Below are positions 1-9,515 of a stretch of DNA of 64,000 bases, piece after piece. The notes beneath the pieces were generated by a model. The model was not told the DNA's origin, searched no databases, and saw only the letters and a program-made list of their open reading frames with translations. Origin of the DNA: Anaerococcus murdochii (lineage in GTDB: Bacteria > Bacillota > Clostridia > Tissierellales > Peptoniphilaceae). Each line of letters opens with the position of its first letter. Positions within the stretch are counted from its first letter, which is position 1. The stretch covers positions 1-64,000 of the forward strand of contig NZ_JAIPME010000001.1 in assembly GCF_019957155.1 (NCBI RefSeq). The letters run 5' to 3'. Made by a program: the position numbers and the translations under genes.

Positions 1-1467
1 GAAGATGATTTTACCCCTTTTAGAAATATTATGAATGAATGGTATGCAAGAGATACTTCAAGAAAAATACAATCTACATTTAGATCAAAAGGAGAAAGCG
101 GAAAGCATACGGCAAGCACTCCACCTTATGGCTACATCAAAGATGAAAAAGACAAAGATAAGTGGGTTGTAGATGAAAAAGCAGCCGAGATAGTAAGACG
201 AATATTTAATCTTACAATGGACGGAGCAGGACCATACAAAATAGCAAAGATACTGGAAGCGGATAAGATAGATATACCCGCTTATCATCAGAAAAAATTG
301 GGATATGGATTACATCAAAGCAAAAACTTTGAATATCCTTATCGTTGGTGTAGCTCCACAATTGCAAGTAATCTTAAAGAAAAAAGAATACTTAGGGCAT
401 ACAGTTAACTTTAAAACAAGAAAGCATTTCAAGGATAAGAAAAGTAAATATGTATCCGAAGATAATTGGCTCATCTTTGAAAATACTCACGAAGCCATCA
501 TAGACCAAGAAACCTTTGATAATGTGCAAAGGATAAGAGGAAAATGTAAAAAGGTATCCTGATGGTTGGGGCGAATATCACCCACTAACAGGACTGATGT
601 ATTGTGCAGATTGTGGAAGCAAGATGTATGTTCATAGGACAAATAACTATAAGAATATTCCTTATTATGTTTGCAGTAATTATAAGAAAGTACCTTGCGG
701 AAACGCTATGTCCATCAGCTCATAGGATAAAAGCAGAAGTAGTCTTAAACCTTATCCAAGAAACATTAAAAGATATAAAAAATTATCTTGATGAAGATAA
801 TGAAGCATTTATTCATTCCATTCAAAATGAAATGGAAGAAAAGGAAAAGGCACATATAGAAAAGAAAAAGATAAGATTAACAGAAAGCCAAAACAGGCTT
901 CAAGAGCTGGAACGATTGATGTGCAGAATTTATGAAGATATGATTTTAAATAAGATACCGAATAATCGCTATGAAATTTTAAATAACCAATATGAAACTG
1001 AGCAACTCACGTTAAGTAAAGAGATTAAAGACTTAGAGCTTGTAATATCAAGATATGAAAAGGAAACAGATAAGGCAAGAAAATTCATATCCCTTATTAG
1101 TCGTTATGAAAACTTTGATAATCTCACAAACACAATGATAAATGAGTTTGTAAAGAAGATAATCATTCATGAAAGAGATAGGAAAGGCAGTCAAACATCA
1201 AAGCAAAAGATAGAAATATATTTTAACTTCATAGGAAATTATGAAGTGCCAAAAGAAGAGTTAAGCGAAGAAGAACGATCAAAACTTGAGGAAGAAGAAC
1301 GAAAAATTAATGAGAGAAGAGACAGACTTCATCAAAATTATCTAAAGCGTAAAGCAAATGGAAAACAACAGGAGTATGAGGAAAGGTATAAGGAAAGGAG
1401 AGAACAGAAAAAAACAGGAGAAGTTAAAGGTTTTGAAAAGGGCAGGTATACTGATGAAGGATTATAA
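1..1467 (+). pseudogene. Large serine recombinase (TndX-like), partial and frameshifted
   Basis: The 5' end lies outside the window. The translated pieces match the recombinase, zinc-ribbon and coiled-coil parts of Tn4451/Tn5397-type large serine recombinases, which excise and integrate conjugative elements. The reading frame changes three times: frame 1 to 2 near 380, 2 to 3 near 550 (which then reads YPDGWGEY and CADCGSK), and back to 1 near 720 (HRIKAEVVL). The Cys motif CADCGSK and the KVPCGNA stretch fit the zinc ribbon, and residues from about 790 on form a long charged coiled coil. The catalytic N-terminal serine domain is not in view. With three shifts the gene is probably dead, unless these are sequencing errors. 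The family assignment is firm. Confidence 0.85.
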
Positions 1468-1488
1468 AAACAAGGGAATCATTTAAAG

Positions 1489-1513
1489 AGAGCGTGTAAA
1501 AATTACACGCTCT
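1489..1513 (+). terminator. Perfect 11-bp stem-loop terminator
   Basis: AGAGCGTGTAA and TTACACGCTCT pair perfectly around a 3-nt loop. The hairpin lies between the recombinase stop and the converging AraC gene, so it could serve both strands. The T-rich tract on the plus side is loose. Confidence 0.75.
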
Positions 1514-1547
1514 AAATTTATGTTTTATAATATTGGGATAAATTTCT

Positions 1548-2523
1548 TTAGTTAAGCATACTTCTATATTTACTTGGTGTGATACCATAAGTTGATTTGA
1601 ATATTTTAGCAAAATGTCCTGTGTGTGTATAGCCAACTTTTTCTGCTATCGTAGATATTTTATACTCGGGATTTTTCAGCAATAATAATGCCCTATTAAG
1701 CCTTAGTTCTTTTAAGTACTCGTAGGGAGGAACACCGTAGTATTTGCGAAAAGCTAATTGAAATCGTGCAGGACTCATTAAAGCAATTTTAGAGAGTTCA
1801 AGTCCGTCAATATGAACCGATAAATCTTTTTTCATAGCTGATACAGCCCTTTTCAGATTTTGCTTATCTTTTTTAGTTAAGACAACGGATATATTTTTTT
1901 CCTTTTCTTCTAACTCTGTAATTATGATAGATAATAGTTCCATAACTTTGCTTTCCAAATATAAAGGCAAAATCTTTTCCTTCAGCTTGGGATTCTCTTA
2001 TCTGTTGAAATATAAAATTCAACTGCGGAGAATTTTGAGTTTTTAACAAATAAGAATTAAGAATCTTTGCTTTTTCATATTCAAAATCATCATATTTTAA
2101 TTTTAAGAAAGTATCAAAGTATTCTTTGGTTAGGATTATTTTCGTAAACTTTACAGGCTTATTTGCCTCACAATAGGTATAAGTTTTCTTTTCTGTATTT
2201 AAGTAACAATATATACCTTTTTCTACATTATTTAACTTTCTGCCACCGACTTTAAATGAACTGCTTTCTGTTTCAAATTGGCTAATCTCTAAATACTTTT
2301 CAGATACTTCGGTTATTTTCTCCATTGTTTCATTTGGAGTAAAGTTAGCAATTAAAATTAGAATTAAACGGCTGTCAAATTTTAGTATGCGAAAAGTACC
2401 TTTGCCAAAATGGGGATCTATTTTAAAGATTTGTTTGTTTTCAGTTGATAAAGTTGGAACAGGAATAAAAGGAGCGTCATGTACTAAGTTTGTTAAATAA
2501 TCAATAACTGTTCTATCCATCAA
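1548..2523 (-). pseudogene. AraC-family transcriptional regulator, one frameshift
   Basis: Two overlapping minus-strand frames join near 1965 to give one protein of about 325 residues. The N-terminal part (216 codons, from ATG at 2523) is an AraC-type sensing domain. The second frame carries the two-helix-turn-helix DNA-binding domain at the C-terminus, with recognisable RFQLAFRKYYGVPPYEYL and VGYTHTGHFAKIFKSTYG. The gene diverges from the ABC-Feo operon, a layout like YbtA beside YbtP/YbtQ, so an iron or siderophore regulator is the best inference. One indel separates the two parts. If it is real, the regulator is inactive or made as two pieces. Confidence 0.8.
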
Positions 2524-2541
2524 TTCTACTCACCTCTTTTA

Positions 2542-2577
2542 ATATCACAAATTTATTTTATTATATCACAAATTTAT
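2542..2577. repeat. Two 15-bp direct repeats in the divergent regulator-ABC intergenic region
   Basis: ATATCACAAATTTAT occurs exactly at 2542-2556 and 2563-2577. The repeats are 21 bp apart start to start, about two helical turns, as expected for tandem half-sites of an AraC-type dimer. They sit just upstream of the regulator start. The assignment as operator is inferred. Confidence 0.5.
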
Positions 2578-2655
2578 AAAAATGTAAATAGAAATACTGA
2601 TAAAAAGCTTATAAATAAAGGGATTACAAGGAATATCAAAATTCATAGTTAGATT

Positions 2656-2683
2656 TTGAGTTATAAAAAATTAGCTTTATAAT
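2656..2683 (+). promoter_or_regulatory. Sigma-A promoter of the ABC-Feo operon
   Basis: TTGAGT at 2656-2661 and TATAAT at 2678-2683 are separated by 16 bp. The ABC start codon lies about 55 bp downstream, preceded by AAAGGAGATGG. The predicted leader contains a GTTAG/CTAAC inverted repeat. Confidence 0.6.
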
Positions 2684-2736
2684 GAATGTAGTTAGTTAGA
2701 TACGGCTAACAATTATGAAAGGAGATGGAATAACTA

Positions 2737-4503
2737 ATGGAAAAAAAGAAGACAGGGATATCTTATGTATTCCAATTAGCAAAAGATGAGAGAAAAAAGC
2801 TACATTTAGGAATGTTTTTATCTGTCATTTCTGCGGCTTTATCATTAGTTCCTTATTTTGTAGTTTATAAGATATTACTAATGATATTCCAGAAGAATAT
2901 TTCGTATACAGAAATTTTAATGTGGGCAGGTATAGGAATTATAAGTGCTGTTTTGCAAGCAATACTAATGTCCTTTGCGGGCATTTTATCTCATACAGCA
3001 GCTTTTAACACAATACACAGAATTAAGCTGAAAGTTGTAAATCATATTTCAAAATTTAATTTGGGATTCTTTCAAGAGCATGCCCCCGGAGAAATTAAAA
3101 CATTGTTGTTTGATGATGTAGATAGAGTTGAAAATTTTTTGGCTCATAGCACTTTGGAATTAGCTCAGGCAGCAGTTGTTCCGGTTATTATGTTCATTTT
3201 CATGTTGAAATTAAATTGGATGATGGCACTTGTTATGCTTATTCCTATGATTTTGGGATTAGGAATTCCTATGATGCTAATGAAAAATTATCCGGATATG
3301 TCAACGGAGCTATCCGAAGATATTGCTGATTTAAATGCTTCGGCAAACGAATTTATAAAGGCTATGCCTGTAATAAAAATGTATCATTTAACAGCAGAAA
3401 AATTTGAACAATATAGAAGCTCATTGAATGCGTATATTACTTGTTGGAAAAAGATGTGTATGAGCTCTTGCTATCCTTTATCAATAACCTTAGTGGTTTT
3501 GGATTCAGCAATCTTATTTACATTGCCGTTCGGAGGATATTTCTTTTTGAGAAATTCTTTATCAGCAACATCCTATTTGCTATTTATTATGCTTACAATG
3601 TGCTTTTTTGTTTCGTTCTTAAATATGGTAACAATCTTTATGCAATCTATGGAGCTTGGAAGCGGATTGGATAACATAAAAAAAATAATGGATATGGATG
3701 AATTGAAAGACGGAACAAAAATCATAAACAAGAATGAGTGTATGAAAATAGATTTTAAAGACGTTACTTTCAGCTATGACGATGAAGAAACAAAAAATAA
3801 AGCATTACAACATATAAATTTATCCTTAAAACCGAATACAATAAATGCTTTTGTGGGACCTTCCGGTGCAGGCAAGACAACTGCTGCACAATTGATTGGG
3901 AGGTACTGGGATGTAACAAGTGGAGCAATTAAAATTAACGACATACCGATCAATGAATTAAAAATAGATAATTTGATGGACATTACATCATTTGTTTTTC
4001 AAGATGTATTTCTTTTGGAGGACACTCTCTATGAGAATATTCGTATGGGAACAGATACAGATGAAAATAAGATTATTGAGGCTGCAAAAGCAGCACAAAT
4101 TCATGACTTTATTATGAGTTTACCGAATGGATATCAGACAAGAATCGGGGATCAAGGGGTGAAATTGTCAGGTGGACAGCAACAAAGAATCTCAATCGCT
4201 AGAGCAATACTCAAAGATTCTCCAATTATTATTTTTGATGAAGCAACTTCCTATTCAGATATAGAAAATGAGTACCAGATACAGTTAGCACTTCAAAACT
4301 TGTTGAAAAATAAAACAATCATTATGATTGCTCATCGTTTGCATACTATTAAGAATGCAGATCAAATTGTTGTATTTGATGAAGGGGAAGTCGTAGAGGT
4401 TGGAACACATAAAACTCTTTTAGAAAGAAAAGGGGTCTATGAAAGTATGTGGAACACATACACAAAAGATTACTTTGGAGAGGGGGTAAGTGCAAATGCT
4501 TAA
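2737..4503 (+). CDS. ABC transporter permease-ATPase fusion, iron-siderophore type (subunit 1)
   Basis: This 588-residue protein has an N-terminal six-helix exporter-fold domain (about 20-310) and a C-terminal ATPase (about 340-575). Walker A GPSGAGKTT is near residue 373, the signature LSGGQQQR near 477 and Walker B IIIFDEATS near 496. It overlaps the next, similar half-transporter by 14 nt, so the two probably form a heterodimer. Pairs like this next to an AraC regulator (YbtP/YbtQ, IrtA/IrtB) import iron-siderophore complexes despite their exporter fold. The downstream feo genes support an iron role. Drug export is the alternative. Confidence 0.85.
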   Translation: MEKKKTGISYVFQLAKDERKKLHLGMFLSVISAALSLVPYFVVYKILLMIFQKNISYTEILMWAGIGIISAVLQAILMSFAGILSHTAAFNTIHRIKLKVVNHISKFNLGFFQEHAPGEIKTLLFDDVDRVENFLAHSTLELAQAAVVPVIMFIFMLKLNWMMALVMLIPMILGLGIPMMLMKNYPDMSTELSEDIADLNASANEFIKAMPVIKMYHLTAEKFEQYRSSLNAYITCWKKMCMSSCYPLSITLVVLDSAILFTLPFGGYFFLRNSLSATSYLLFIMLTMCFFVSFLNMVTIFMQSMELGSGLDNIKKIMDMDELKDGTKIINKNECMKIDFKDVTFSYDDEETKNKALQHINLSLKPNTINAFVGPSGAGKTTAAQLIGRYWDVTSGAIKINDIPINELKIDNLMDITSFVFQDVFLLEDTLYENIRMGTDTDENKIIEAAKAAQIHDFIMSLPNGYQTRIGDQGVKLSGGQQQRISIARAILKDSPIIIFDEATSYSDIENEYQIQLALQNLLKNKTIIMIAHRLHTIKNADQIVVFDEGEVVEVGTHKTLLERKGVYESMWNTYTKDYFGEGVSANA

Positions 4504-6244
4504 GATTATTAGAACACTTCTGAAAGATAAAAAAGAAAAATTGTATTTACCGATTTTTCTAATGGTTATTGATTCGATAGGAAGCATTGTTTTGTATTTA
4601 ATGCTCTATTTTACCGTTGTTAATATATTGCAAAATACATTAACTAAAACCTTAATCATAGAATATACGGTAATATGTTTCATCAGTATGATTGCAAGGA
4701 TACTGATTTATAGGCATGCATACTATTTGAGCTTTTCAAGAGGAGCTGAAATGTGTGGAGATATGCGTTTGGATTTAGCAAATCATTATAGGAGTTTGAG
4801 CCTTGGTCATTTCCAAAAAAATAGTAGTGGTTATCTATTATCAACTCTTACAAAGGATTTGAGTAGTTTTGAACTGATCATAACGCACACTTTACCATCG
4901 GTTATTAAAACGGCAGTTACAGCAATATTGATTTTATTAGGCACATTTTTTATCGATTGGAAGCTCGCATTATTAGAGTGTTTAGTATTGCTTATCGCAT
5001 ATCCTATGTTGATATGGGGCAACAAATTGATAGAAAAATACGGGGCAAGAAAAAGAAATTTAAATTCTAAGATGATTTCTATTATTTTAGAGTACATTCA
5101 AGGTATGAAAGCGTTTAAGTCAGCTAATATGACAAGTGAACATTTTGAAAGAATGATAAATACACTTGAAAATGTTAGAAAGACAAGCGTAAACGCAGAA
5201 AAGAAAATGGCGTTACCTACAAGTATGTACTTTATCACAGTTAACTTTTTGCTTCCGATAGTTCTTCTTATAGGAGGATATTTGCTTATAAATGGTAGTG
5301 TTAGAACTGAACAGTTTGTGGCTTTTATGCTTATGAGTTTAGCATTATCTGCACTTCTTATTGCCTTTCAACATTCCTATGGACTATTGAAAGATTTGAA
5401 ATTAGCTGCAAGTAATCTTGAGAAAGCTTATGAAACGAAGCCATTGCCTTATTCTGAAAATGAAGTTGAATTAGAAAATTTTGATATTCAATTTAAGAAT
5501 GTAAATTTTTCTTATGATAGAAATAAAACGATTCTGAACAATATTTCTTTTGAAGCAAAAGAAGGAACTTCTACAGCTTTAATTGGTCCTTCCGGTGGAG
5601 GAAAAACTACAATCGCTAATTTGATTGCAAGATTTTGGGATGTAAATAGTGGAGAAATTATAATTGGTGGAAAAAATATAAAATCCATAAAACCTGATGT
5701 GTTGCTTAAATATGTTAGTCAGGTTTTTCAAGATAATGTACTGTTAACCGATACTGTTTATAACAATATCAGGGTTGGAAAACCTAATGCAACAAAGGAA
5801 GAAGTTTATCAAGCTGCAAAATTAGCTTGTTGCCATGAATTTATTTTGAAAATGAAGGATGGATATGAAACGGAAATAAAAGATGGAGGAAGTACATTAT
5901 CCGGCGGTGAACGACAAAGGATTGCTATTGCAAGAGCGATTCTGAAGGATGCACCAATTCTTTTGTTGGATGAATCTACAGCTTCTCTTGATCCTGATAA
6001 TGAAGCTAAAATCAATAATGCTTTGGAGCATTTAATGCAAGGAAAGACAGTTTTTGTTATTGCTCACAGATTGAATACCATTAAAAACGCTAATCAAATT
6101 ATTTTGATAAATAACGGAAGAATTGAAGAACAAGGAAATCATAATGAACTTTATGGAAAAAAAGGACATTACTATGAAATGGTAAATACACAGGAAAGAG
6201 CGAAAAAGTGGATGATAAAGGAGAATAGTTATGGAGAGGCTTAG
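4490..6244 (+). CDS. ABC transporter permease-ATPase fusion, iron-siderophore type (subunit 2)
   Basis: This second half-transporter (584 residues) has the same layout: transmembrane domain about 15-300, ATPase about 330-575. Walker A GPSGGGKTT is near 366, signature LSGGERQR near 470 and Walker B ILLLDESTA near 490. Its start overlaps the 3' end of subunit 1, and its own 3' end overlaps feoA by 14 nt. This suggests translational coupling of the whole five-gene operon. Partner and substrate are inferred from context. Confidence 0.85.
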   Translation: MQMLKIIRTLLKDKKEKLYLPIFLMVIDSIGSIVLYLMLYFTVVNILQNTLTKTLIIEYTVICFISMIARILIYRHAYYLSFSRGAEMCGDMRLDLANHYRSLSLGHFQKNSSGYLLSTLTKDLSSFELIITHTLPSVIKTAVTAILILLGTFFIDWKLALLECLVLLIAYPMLIWGNKLIEKYGARKRNLNSKMISIILEYIQGMKAFKSANMTSEHFERMINTLENVRKTSVNAEKKMALPTSMYFITVNFLLPIVLLIGGYLLINGSVRTEQFVAFMLMSLALSALLIAFQHSYGLLKDLKLAASNLEKAYETKPLPYSENEVELENFDIQFKNVNFSYDRNKTILNNISFEAKEGTSTALIGPSGGGKTTIANLIARFWDVNSGEIIIGGKNIKSIKPDVLLKYVSQVFQDNVLLTDTVYNNIRVGKPNATKEEVYQAAKLACCHEFILKMKDGYETEIKDGGSTLSGGERQRIAIARAILKDAPILLLDESTASLDPDNEAKINNALEHLMQGKTVFVIAHRLNTIKNANQIILINNGRIEEQGNHNELYGKKGHYYEMVNTQERAKKWMIKENSYGEA

Positions 6245-6455
6245 TACTTTGAAAGAAAAGACAAAAGGTAAAGTTGTTGAAATTATTGGTGATACACATT
6301 TTCAAAGCAGAATAATATCTATCGGAATAACTGTCGGAAGCGATGTTGAAGTTATCCAGAATTATAAAAAGCAACCTATTCTCATTTATTGTAGAGATAC
6401 GATGATAGCTGTCAATAAGATAGAGGCAGAGAAAATAATGATGGAGGTACTTTGA
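6231..6455 (+). CDS. feoA: FeoA, SH3-like ferrous-iron transport accessory protein
   Basis: This 74-residue protein has the small beta-barrel FeoA fold: a KGKVVEI strand, a central ISIGITVGSDVEVI turn and the final MIAVNKIEAEKIMMEV helix. FeoA supports Fe(II) transport by FeoB on the cytoplasmic side. It overlaps the upstream ABC gene and ends 3 nt before feoB. The assignment rests on both sequence and position. Confidence 0.9.
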   Translation: MERLSTLKEKTKGKVVEIIGDTHFQSRIISIGITVGSDVEVIQNYKKQPILIYCRDTMIAVNKIEAEKIMMEVL

Positions 6456-6458
6456 GAT

Positions 6459-8480
6459 ATGAAGAAAATAACGATTGCTTTGCTGGGGCAGCCTAATTCT
6501 GGAAAATCGACTTTGTTTAATGGGTTGACAGGCTCAAATCAACATGTTGGAAATTGGCCGGGTAAAACCGTTGAGAAAAAAGAAGGCGAATTTTCGTATA
6601 AAGATACCAATTATACGATTGTGGATTTACCAGGAACTTACGGATTATCAGCAAATTCAGAGGAAGAAGTTATAACAAGAGAATATATAGAAACCGGGAA
6701 CGCAGACCTAATTGCTATTATGGCAGATGCTTCACAATTAAATCGAAGTCTATTTATGCTCTCTGACTACATTGGAATAAATATTCCGGTTGTCTTAATC
6801 ATGAACATGATGGATGTTGCTACAAGTCAAGGGAAAAATATAAATATAAAGGGGTTACAAAAATCCTTGAATATACCTGTCATTCCTATCGTTGCGGCAG
6901 ATAAAAAGGAATACAAAGAGTTTTATGCTTTTCTGGAGCATTCAGATAGAGGAAAAATTTTATCTGACGAAAATTTAGAAAGGGCATATGAAAATATTGT
7001 TGGAGATAACTATAAGCTATTAAAAAAACATATCCCTGATAAAGGTATAGGTGTATTTTCAAAGTCGTGGATTATCGGAAAATTATTAGATCAGGATGCA
7101 AAAGTAATTGCGTTAGTAAAAGATAATGTTGAAAAAGTCGAATTTGAAGAAATAGAGAACGTATTAAAAAGCATAAAAAATGGCAATTTAATAACCGGTA
7201 ATTGTAAATTTGAATGGATAGATAAACTTATCAATGCAAATGTTATTCAGAAAAAGAGAGTATTTAAGAGAAGCAAATTTGATCGTATAGCCACAAGTAA
7301 AGCTTTCGGAAAACCTATGGCTATCGGAGTTATCATTTTAGGATTAGTTGCTTCTATGCTCATCGGATTTCCGCTAATGGGGTTATTTGGGTTTGTTATA
7401 CCTAAAATATCAACATTGTTGGCAAAGGGGCTTGTCGCCATTGGAGTATCAAATTGGCTGATTTCACTTTTGTGTGGAGCCGTAATGACTGCAATTACTT
7501 TTGCATTGCAAATGGCAAGTTATGTATTGGGAATTAGCTTAGTATTTGGATTCTTGGAAGATGTAGGATATATGGCAAGAGTTTCCTATGTCTTTGACAA
7601 CACTATGTCGAAATTAGGATTGCAAGGAAAAGCAATTATGCCGTTCTTGTTAAGTTTCGGCTGTAATATAGGTGGAATCACAGGAACGAGAGTAATTGAT
7701 TCATGGGGACAGAGGGTTATGACGATTGCATTATCTTGGGTAGTCCCTTGCGGGTCAACATGGGGAGTAGTCGGGCTTGTTACAGGAACATTCTTCGGAA
7801 AACAGGCAGTATTTGTGATATTAAGCCTATTTGCAGTTGCTTTTCTACATTTACTAATCACATATAGGATTTTCAGAAAATCGCTTTATGAGGGAAGTGA
7901 ACATTTTGGAATGATTATGGAACTTCCACCATATCACAAGCCACATTGGAAAAATTTACTTTCTTCTGTAATGAATAGGATGGGAAATGTACTGAAAAGG
8001 GCATTGAGTATCATTATCCTTATTTCTGTTATATTTTGGATTCTTGCCTATACGCCTGATGGAAATATAGCTAACAGCCTTATTTATAAAGTAGGAACAT
8101 TTATAGAGCCTGTAACAAAATTGTTTGGGTTACCATGGCAATTATTTATGGCTTTTGTTGCTTCTGCAATGGGAAAAGAATCGGCATTAGGAGTAATGGC
8201 ATCATTATTTACTTCTTCAGGAATATGGCATGCAGTTGAGGTTAAAGGGACAGTAGATACCGCTATTCTAAGCAATAATATGTTGACAATGATTTCAAAG
8301 CCGGAAGCCTTAGCATTTACTTTTGCCTTTTTCTTCAATATGCCTTGTTTGATGGCTCTTGCAGCTACCGCACAAGAAACACATTCAAAAAAATGGACGA
8401 TAAAAATAGCACTGTATTATATATTATCGGCTCTAATTATATCTTGTGTTGCATATCATATTGGACTACTGATTTTTTAA
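6459..8480 (+). CDS. feoB: FeoB, ferrous iron transporter
   Basis: This full-length 673-residue Fe(II) permease has a cytoplasmic G domain with G1 GQPNSGKST (about 10-18), G2 region VGNWPGKTVE, G3 DLPGTYG and G4 NMMD. A helical guanine-dissociation-inhibitor-like segment follows, then multi-spanning gate domains from about residue 285. In G2 the usual GVTVE reads GKTVE, a conservative oddity. It sits between feoA and a feoC-like gene. Carriage of feoABC plus an ABC importer by a mobile element suggests an iron-fitness island. Confidence 0.95.
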   Translation: MKKITIALLGQPNSGKSTLFNGLTGSNQHVGNWPGKTVEKKEGEFSYKDTNYTIVDLPGTYGLSANSEEEVITREYIETGNADLIAIMADASQLNRSLFMLSDYIGINIPVVLIMNMMDVATSQGKNINIKGLQKSLNIPVIPIVAADKKEYKEFYAFLEHSDRGKILSDENLERAYENIVGDNYKLLKKHIPDKGIGVFSKSWIIGKLLDQDAKVIALVKDNVEKVEFEEIENVLKSIKNGNLITGNCKFEWIDKLINANVIQKKRVFKRSKFDRIATSKAFGKPMAIGVIILGLVASMLIGFPLMGLFGFVIPKISTLLAKGLVAIGVSNWLISLLCGAVMTAITFALQMASYVLGISLVFGFLEDVGYMARVSYVFDNTMSKLGLQGKAIMPFLLSFGCNIGGITGTRVIDSWGQRVMTIALSWVVPCGSTWGVVGLVTGTFFGKQAVFVILSLFAVAFLHLLITYRIFRKSLYEGSEHFGMIMELPPYHKPHWKNLLSSVMNRMGNVLKRALSIIILISVIFWILAYTPDGNIANSLIYKVGTFIEPVTKLFGLPWQLFMAFVASAMGKESALGVMASLFTSSGIWHAVEVKGTVDTAILSNNMLTMISKPEALAFTFAFFFNMPCLMALAATAQETHSKKWTIKIALYYILSALIISCVAYHIGLLIF

Positions 8481-8483
8481 GGT

Positions 8484-8726
8484 GTGATAAGTATGCTTAT
8501 ACAACTATTAGAAGTATTGAAAAAGAAAAAGACTTGCACTTTGCAAGAACTTGCTGAACTGACAGGTGAGGATTTAGATAGTGTAAAAATGAAAATTGAA
8601 TATCTCGAAAATAATGGATATTTGGTAAAAACTAAAAGGTCTGCAACAAGTAAATGCCAAAGTCAATGTTCGGGATGCTCGAATTGTGTTGTTAATCAAG
8701 ATGATATTTGGATTGTAAAAGAGTAG
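8484..8726 (+). CDS. feoC: FeoC-like winged-helix protein with cysteine cluster
   Basis: This 80-residue protein has an N-terminal winged helix (LQELAELTGEDLDSVKMKIEYL) followed by a cysteine motif CQSQCSGCSNC. This is the layout of FeoC, thought to be a small Fe-S or iron-sensing partner of FeoB. It begins 3 nt after feoB and ends the operon. Chain length and Cys spacing fit the family. Confidence 0.8.
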   Translation: MISMLIQLLEVLKKKKTCTLQELAELTGEDLDSVKMKIEYLENNGYLVKTKRSATSKCQSQCSGCSNCVVNQDDIWIVKE

Positions 8727-8790
8727 TTTGGTTAAGTACAGAATCAAAGAATGGAGGTTAAAATGTAGCTAAGCAATGGAGGGATAAATA

Positions 8791-8895
8791 ATGAAAACAC
8801 TAAATTTTGTTATTCACATAAGATATATTTATCATTTTTTATGCTTGGAATTGCTTACACGTAGCAATAACACTTTACCAGAAACAACAAAATAG
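8791..8895 (+). CDS. 34-residue ORF of unknown function, possible leader peptide
   Basis: ATG at 8791 follows GGAGGGATAAATA and opens a 34-codon frame beginning MKTLNFVIHIRYIYHFLCLE. The stop lies 32 nt before the terminator-like hairpin at 8928, upstream of the sigma-like gene. The layout suits a leader peptide of an attenuator. No function is recognised, and coding status is uncertain. Confidence 0.4.
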   Translation: MKTLNFVIHIRYIYHFLCLELLTRSNNTLPETTK

Positions 8896-8927
8896 AAAAT
8901 CATATAAAATATTAGTTTTTAAGCCGA

Positions 8928-8967
8928 GAGGACTTTTTACGTCAAAGTGTAGAAGTCCTCCTTTTTT
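8928..8967 (+). terminator. Terminator or attenuator before the sigma-like gene
   Basis: GAGGACTT (8928-8935) pairs with AAGTCCTC (8953-8960), followed by a T run. It lies 46 nt before the start codon of the next gene, so it could attenuate that gene as well as end the iron operon. Confidence 0.7.
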
Positions 8968-9012
8968 ATTCTCAAAAAGCAAAACAGAGAACTTAAAAAG
9001 GAGGATAACACA

Positions 9013-9429
9013 ATGCCTAATAAGGAATATTACCTTTATGTCAAAGGGGAAGCTATACCCATAAGTGAAGAAGTCTACAAAGCCTATTGGAAGATAACAG
9101 AGCATGAAAAATATCTTCAGAAAAAGGATTGCAAGTATGGAGTTATTCCATTTTCATCATTAGATCATGATGGACACTTTGTAGATAACATCATAGATGA
9201 AAAAATAGACTTAGAAAAAATTGTAGAAGTCAAAATGCAAATTGAAGAACTGCATAAGGCATTAGCTACACTGACAAAAGAAGAAAGAGAGTTAATGGAA
9301 GCCATCTTCTACAGAGAAGAAAGTCTTAGGTCAATCAGCAGAAAAGAGAAAGTTACACATCAGGCAATCGGACAAAGGAGGGATCAAATTTTAGAAAAAC
9401 TAAGAAAGATTTTAGAAGATAAAATCTAA
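9013..9429 (+). CDS. Sigma-70 region 4-like regulator of mobile elements
   Basis: This 138-residue protein is of the kind found in Tn1549-type elements. The C-terminal half (about 75-135) is a sigma region 4 helix-turn-helix: LTKEERELMEAIFYREESL then SISRKEKVTHQAIGQRRDQI. The N-terminus carries a basic/aromatic segment typical of the group and lacks sigma regions 1-3. Expected role: transcriptional control of excision or transfer genes. The start is well placed after AGGAGG. No catalytic function is expected. Confidence 0.8.
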   Translation: MPNKEYYLYVKGEAIPISEEVYKAYWKITEHEKYLQKKDCKYGVIPFSSLDHDGHFVDNIIDEKIDLEKIVEVKMQIEELHKALATLTKEERELMEAIFYREESLRSISRKEKVTHQAIGQRRDQILEKLRKILEDKI

Positions 9430-9451
9430 AAAATGATGAAAGGTTAAGTAT

Positions 9452-9478
9452 CAAAGAAAGGTGCTTAGCCTTTCTTTG
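9452..9478 (+). terminator. Hairpin with a competing alternative pairing
   Basis: CAAAGAAAGG pairs with CCTTTCTTTG. The same 3' arm, extended to CTTAGCCTTTC, can also pair with the upstream GAAAGGTTAAG using one G-U. Two mutually exclusive stems suggest attenuation. The T run is short. Confidence 0.5.
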
Positions 9479-9515
9479 TTTGGAACACAACAATATTGAA
9501 ATGGAGGAATGAAAA

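Noticed and set aside
1424..1636. 70-codon minus-strand ORF overlapping the recombinase end
   Set aside because: It crosses the terminator and the AraC coding end in another frame; shadow.
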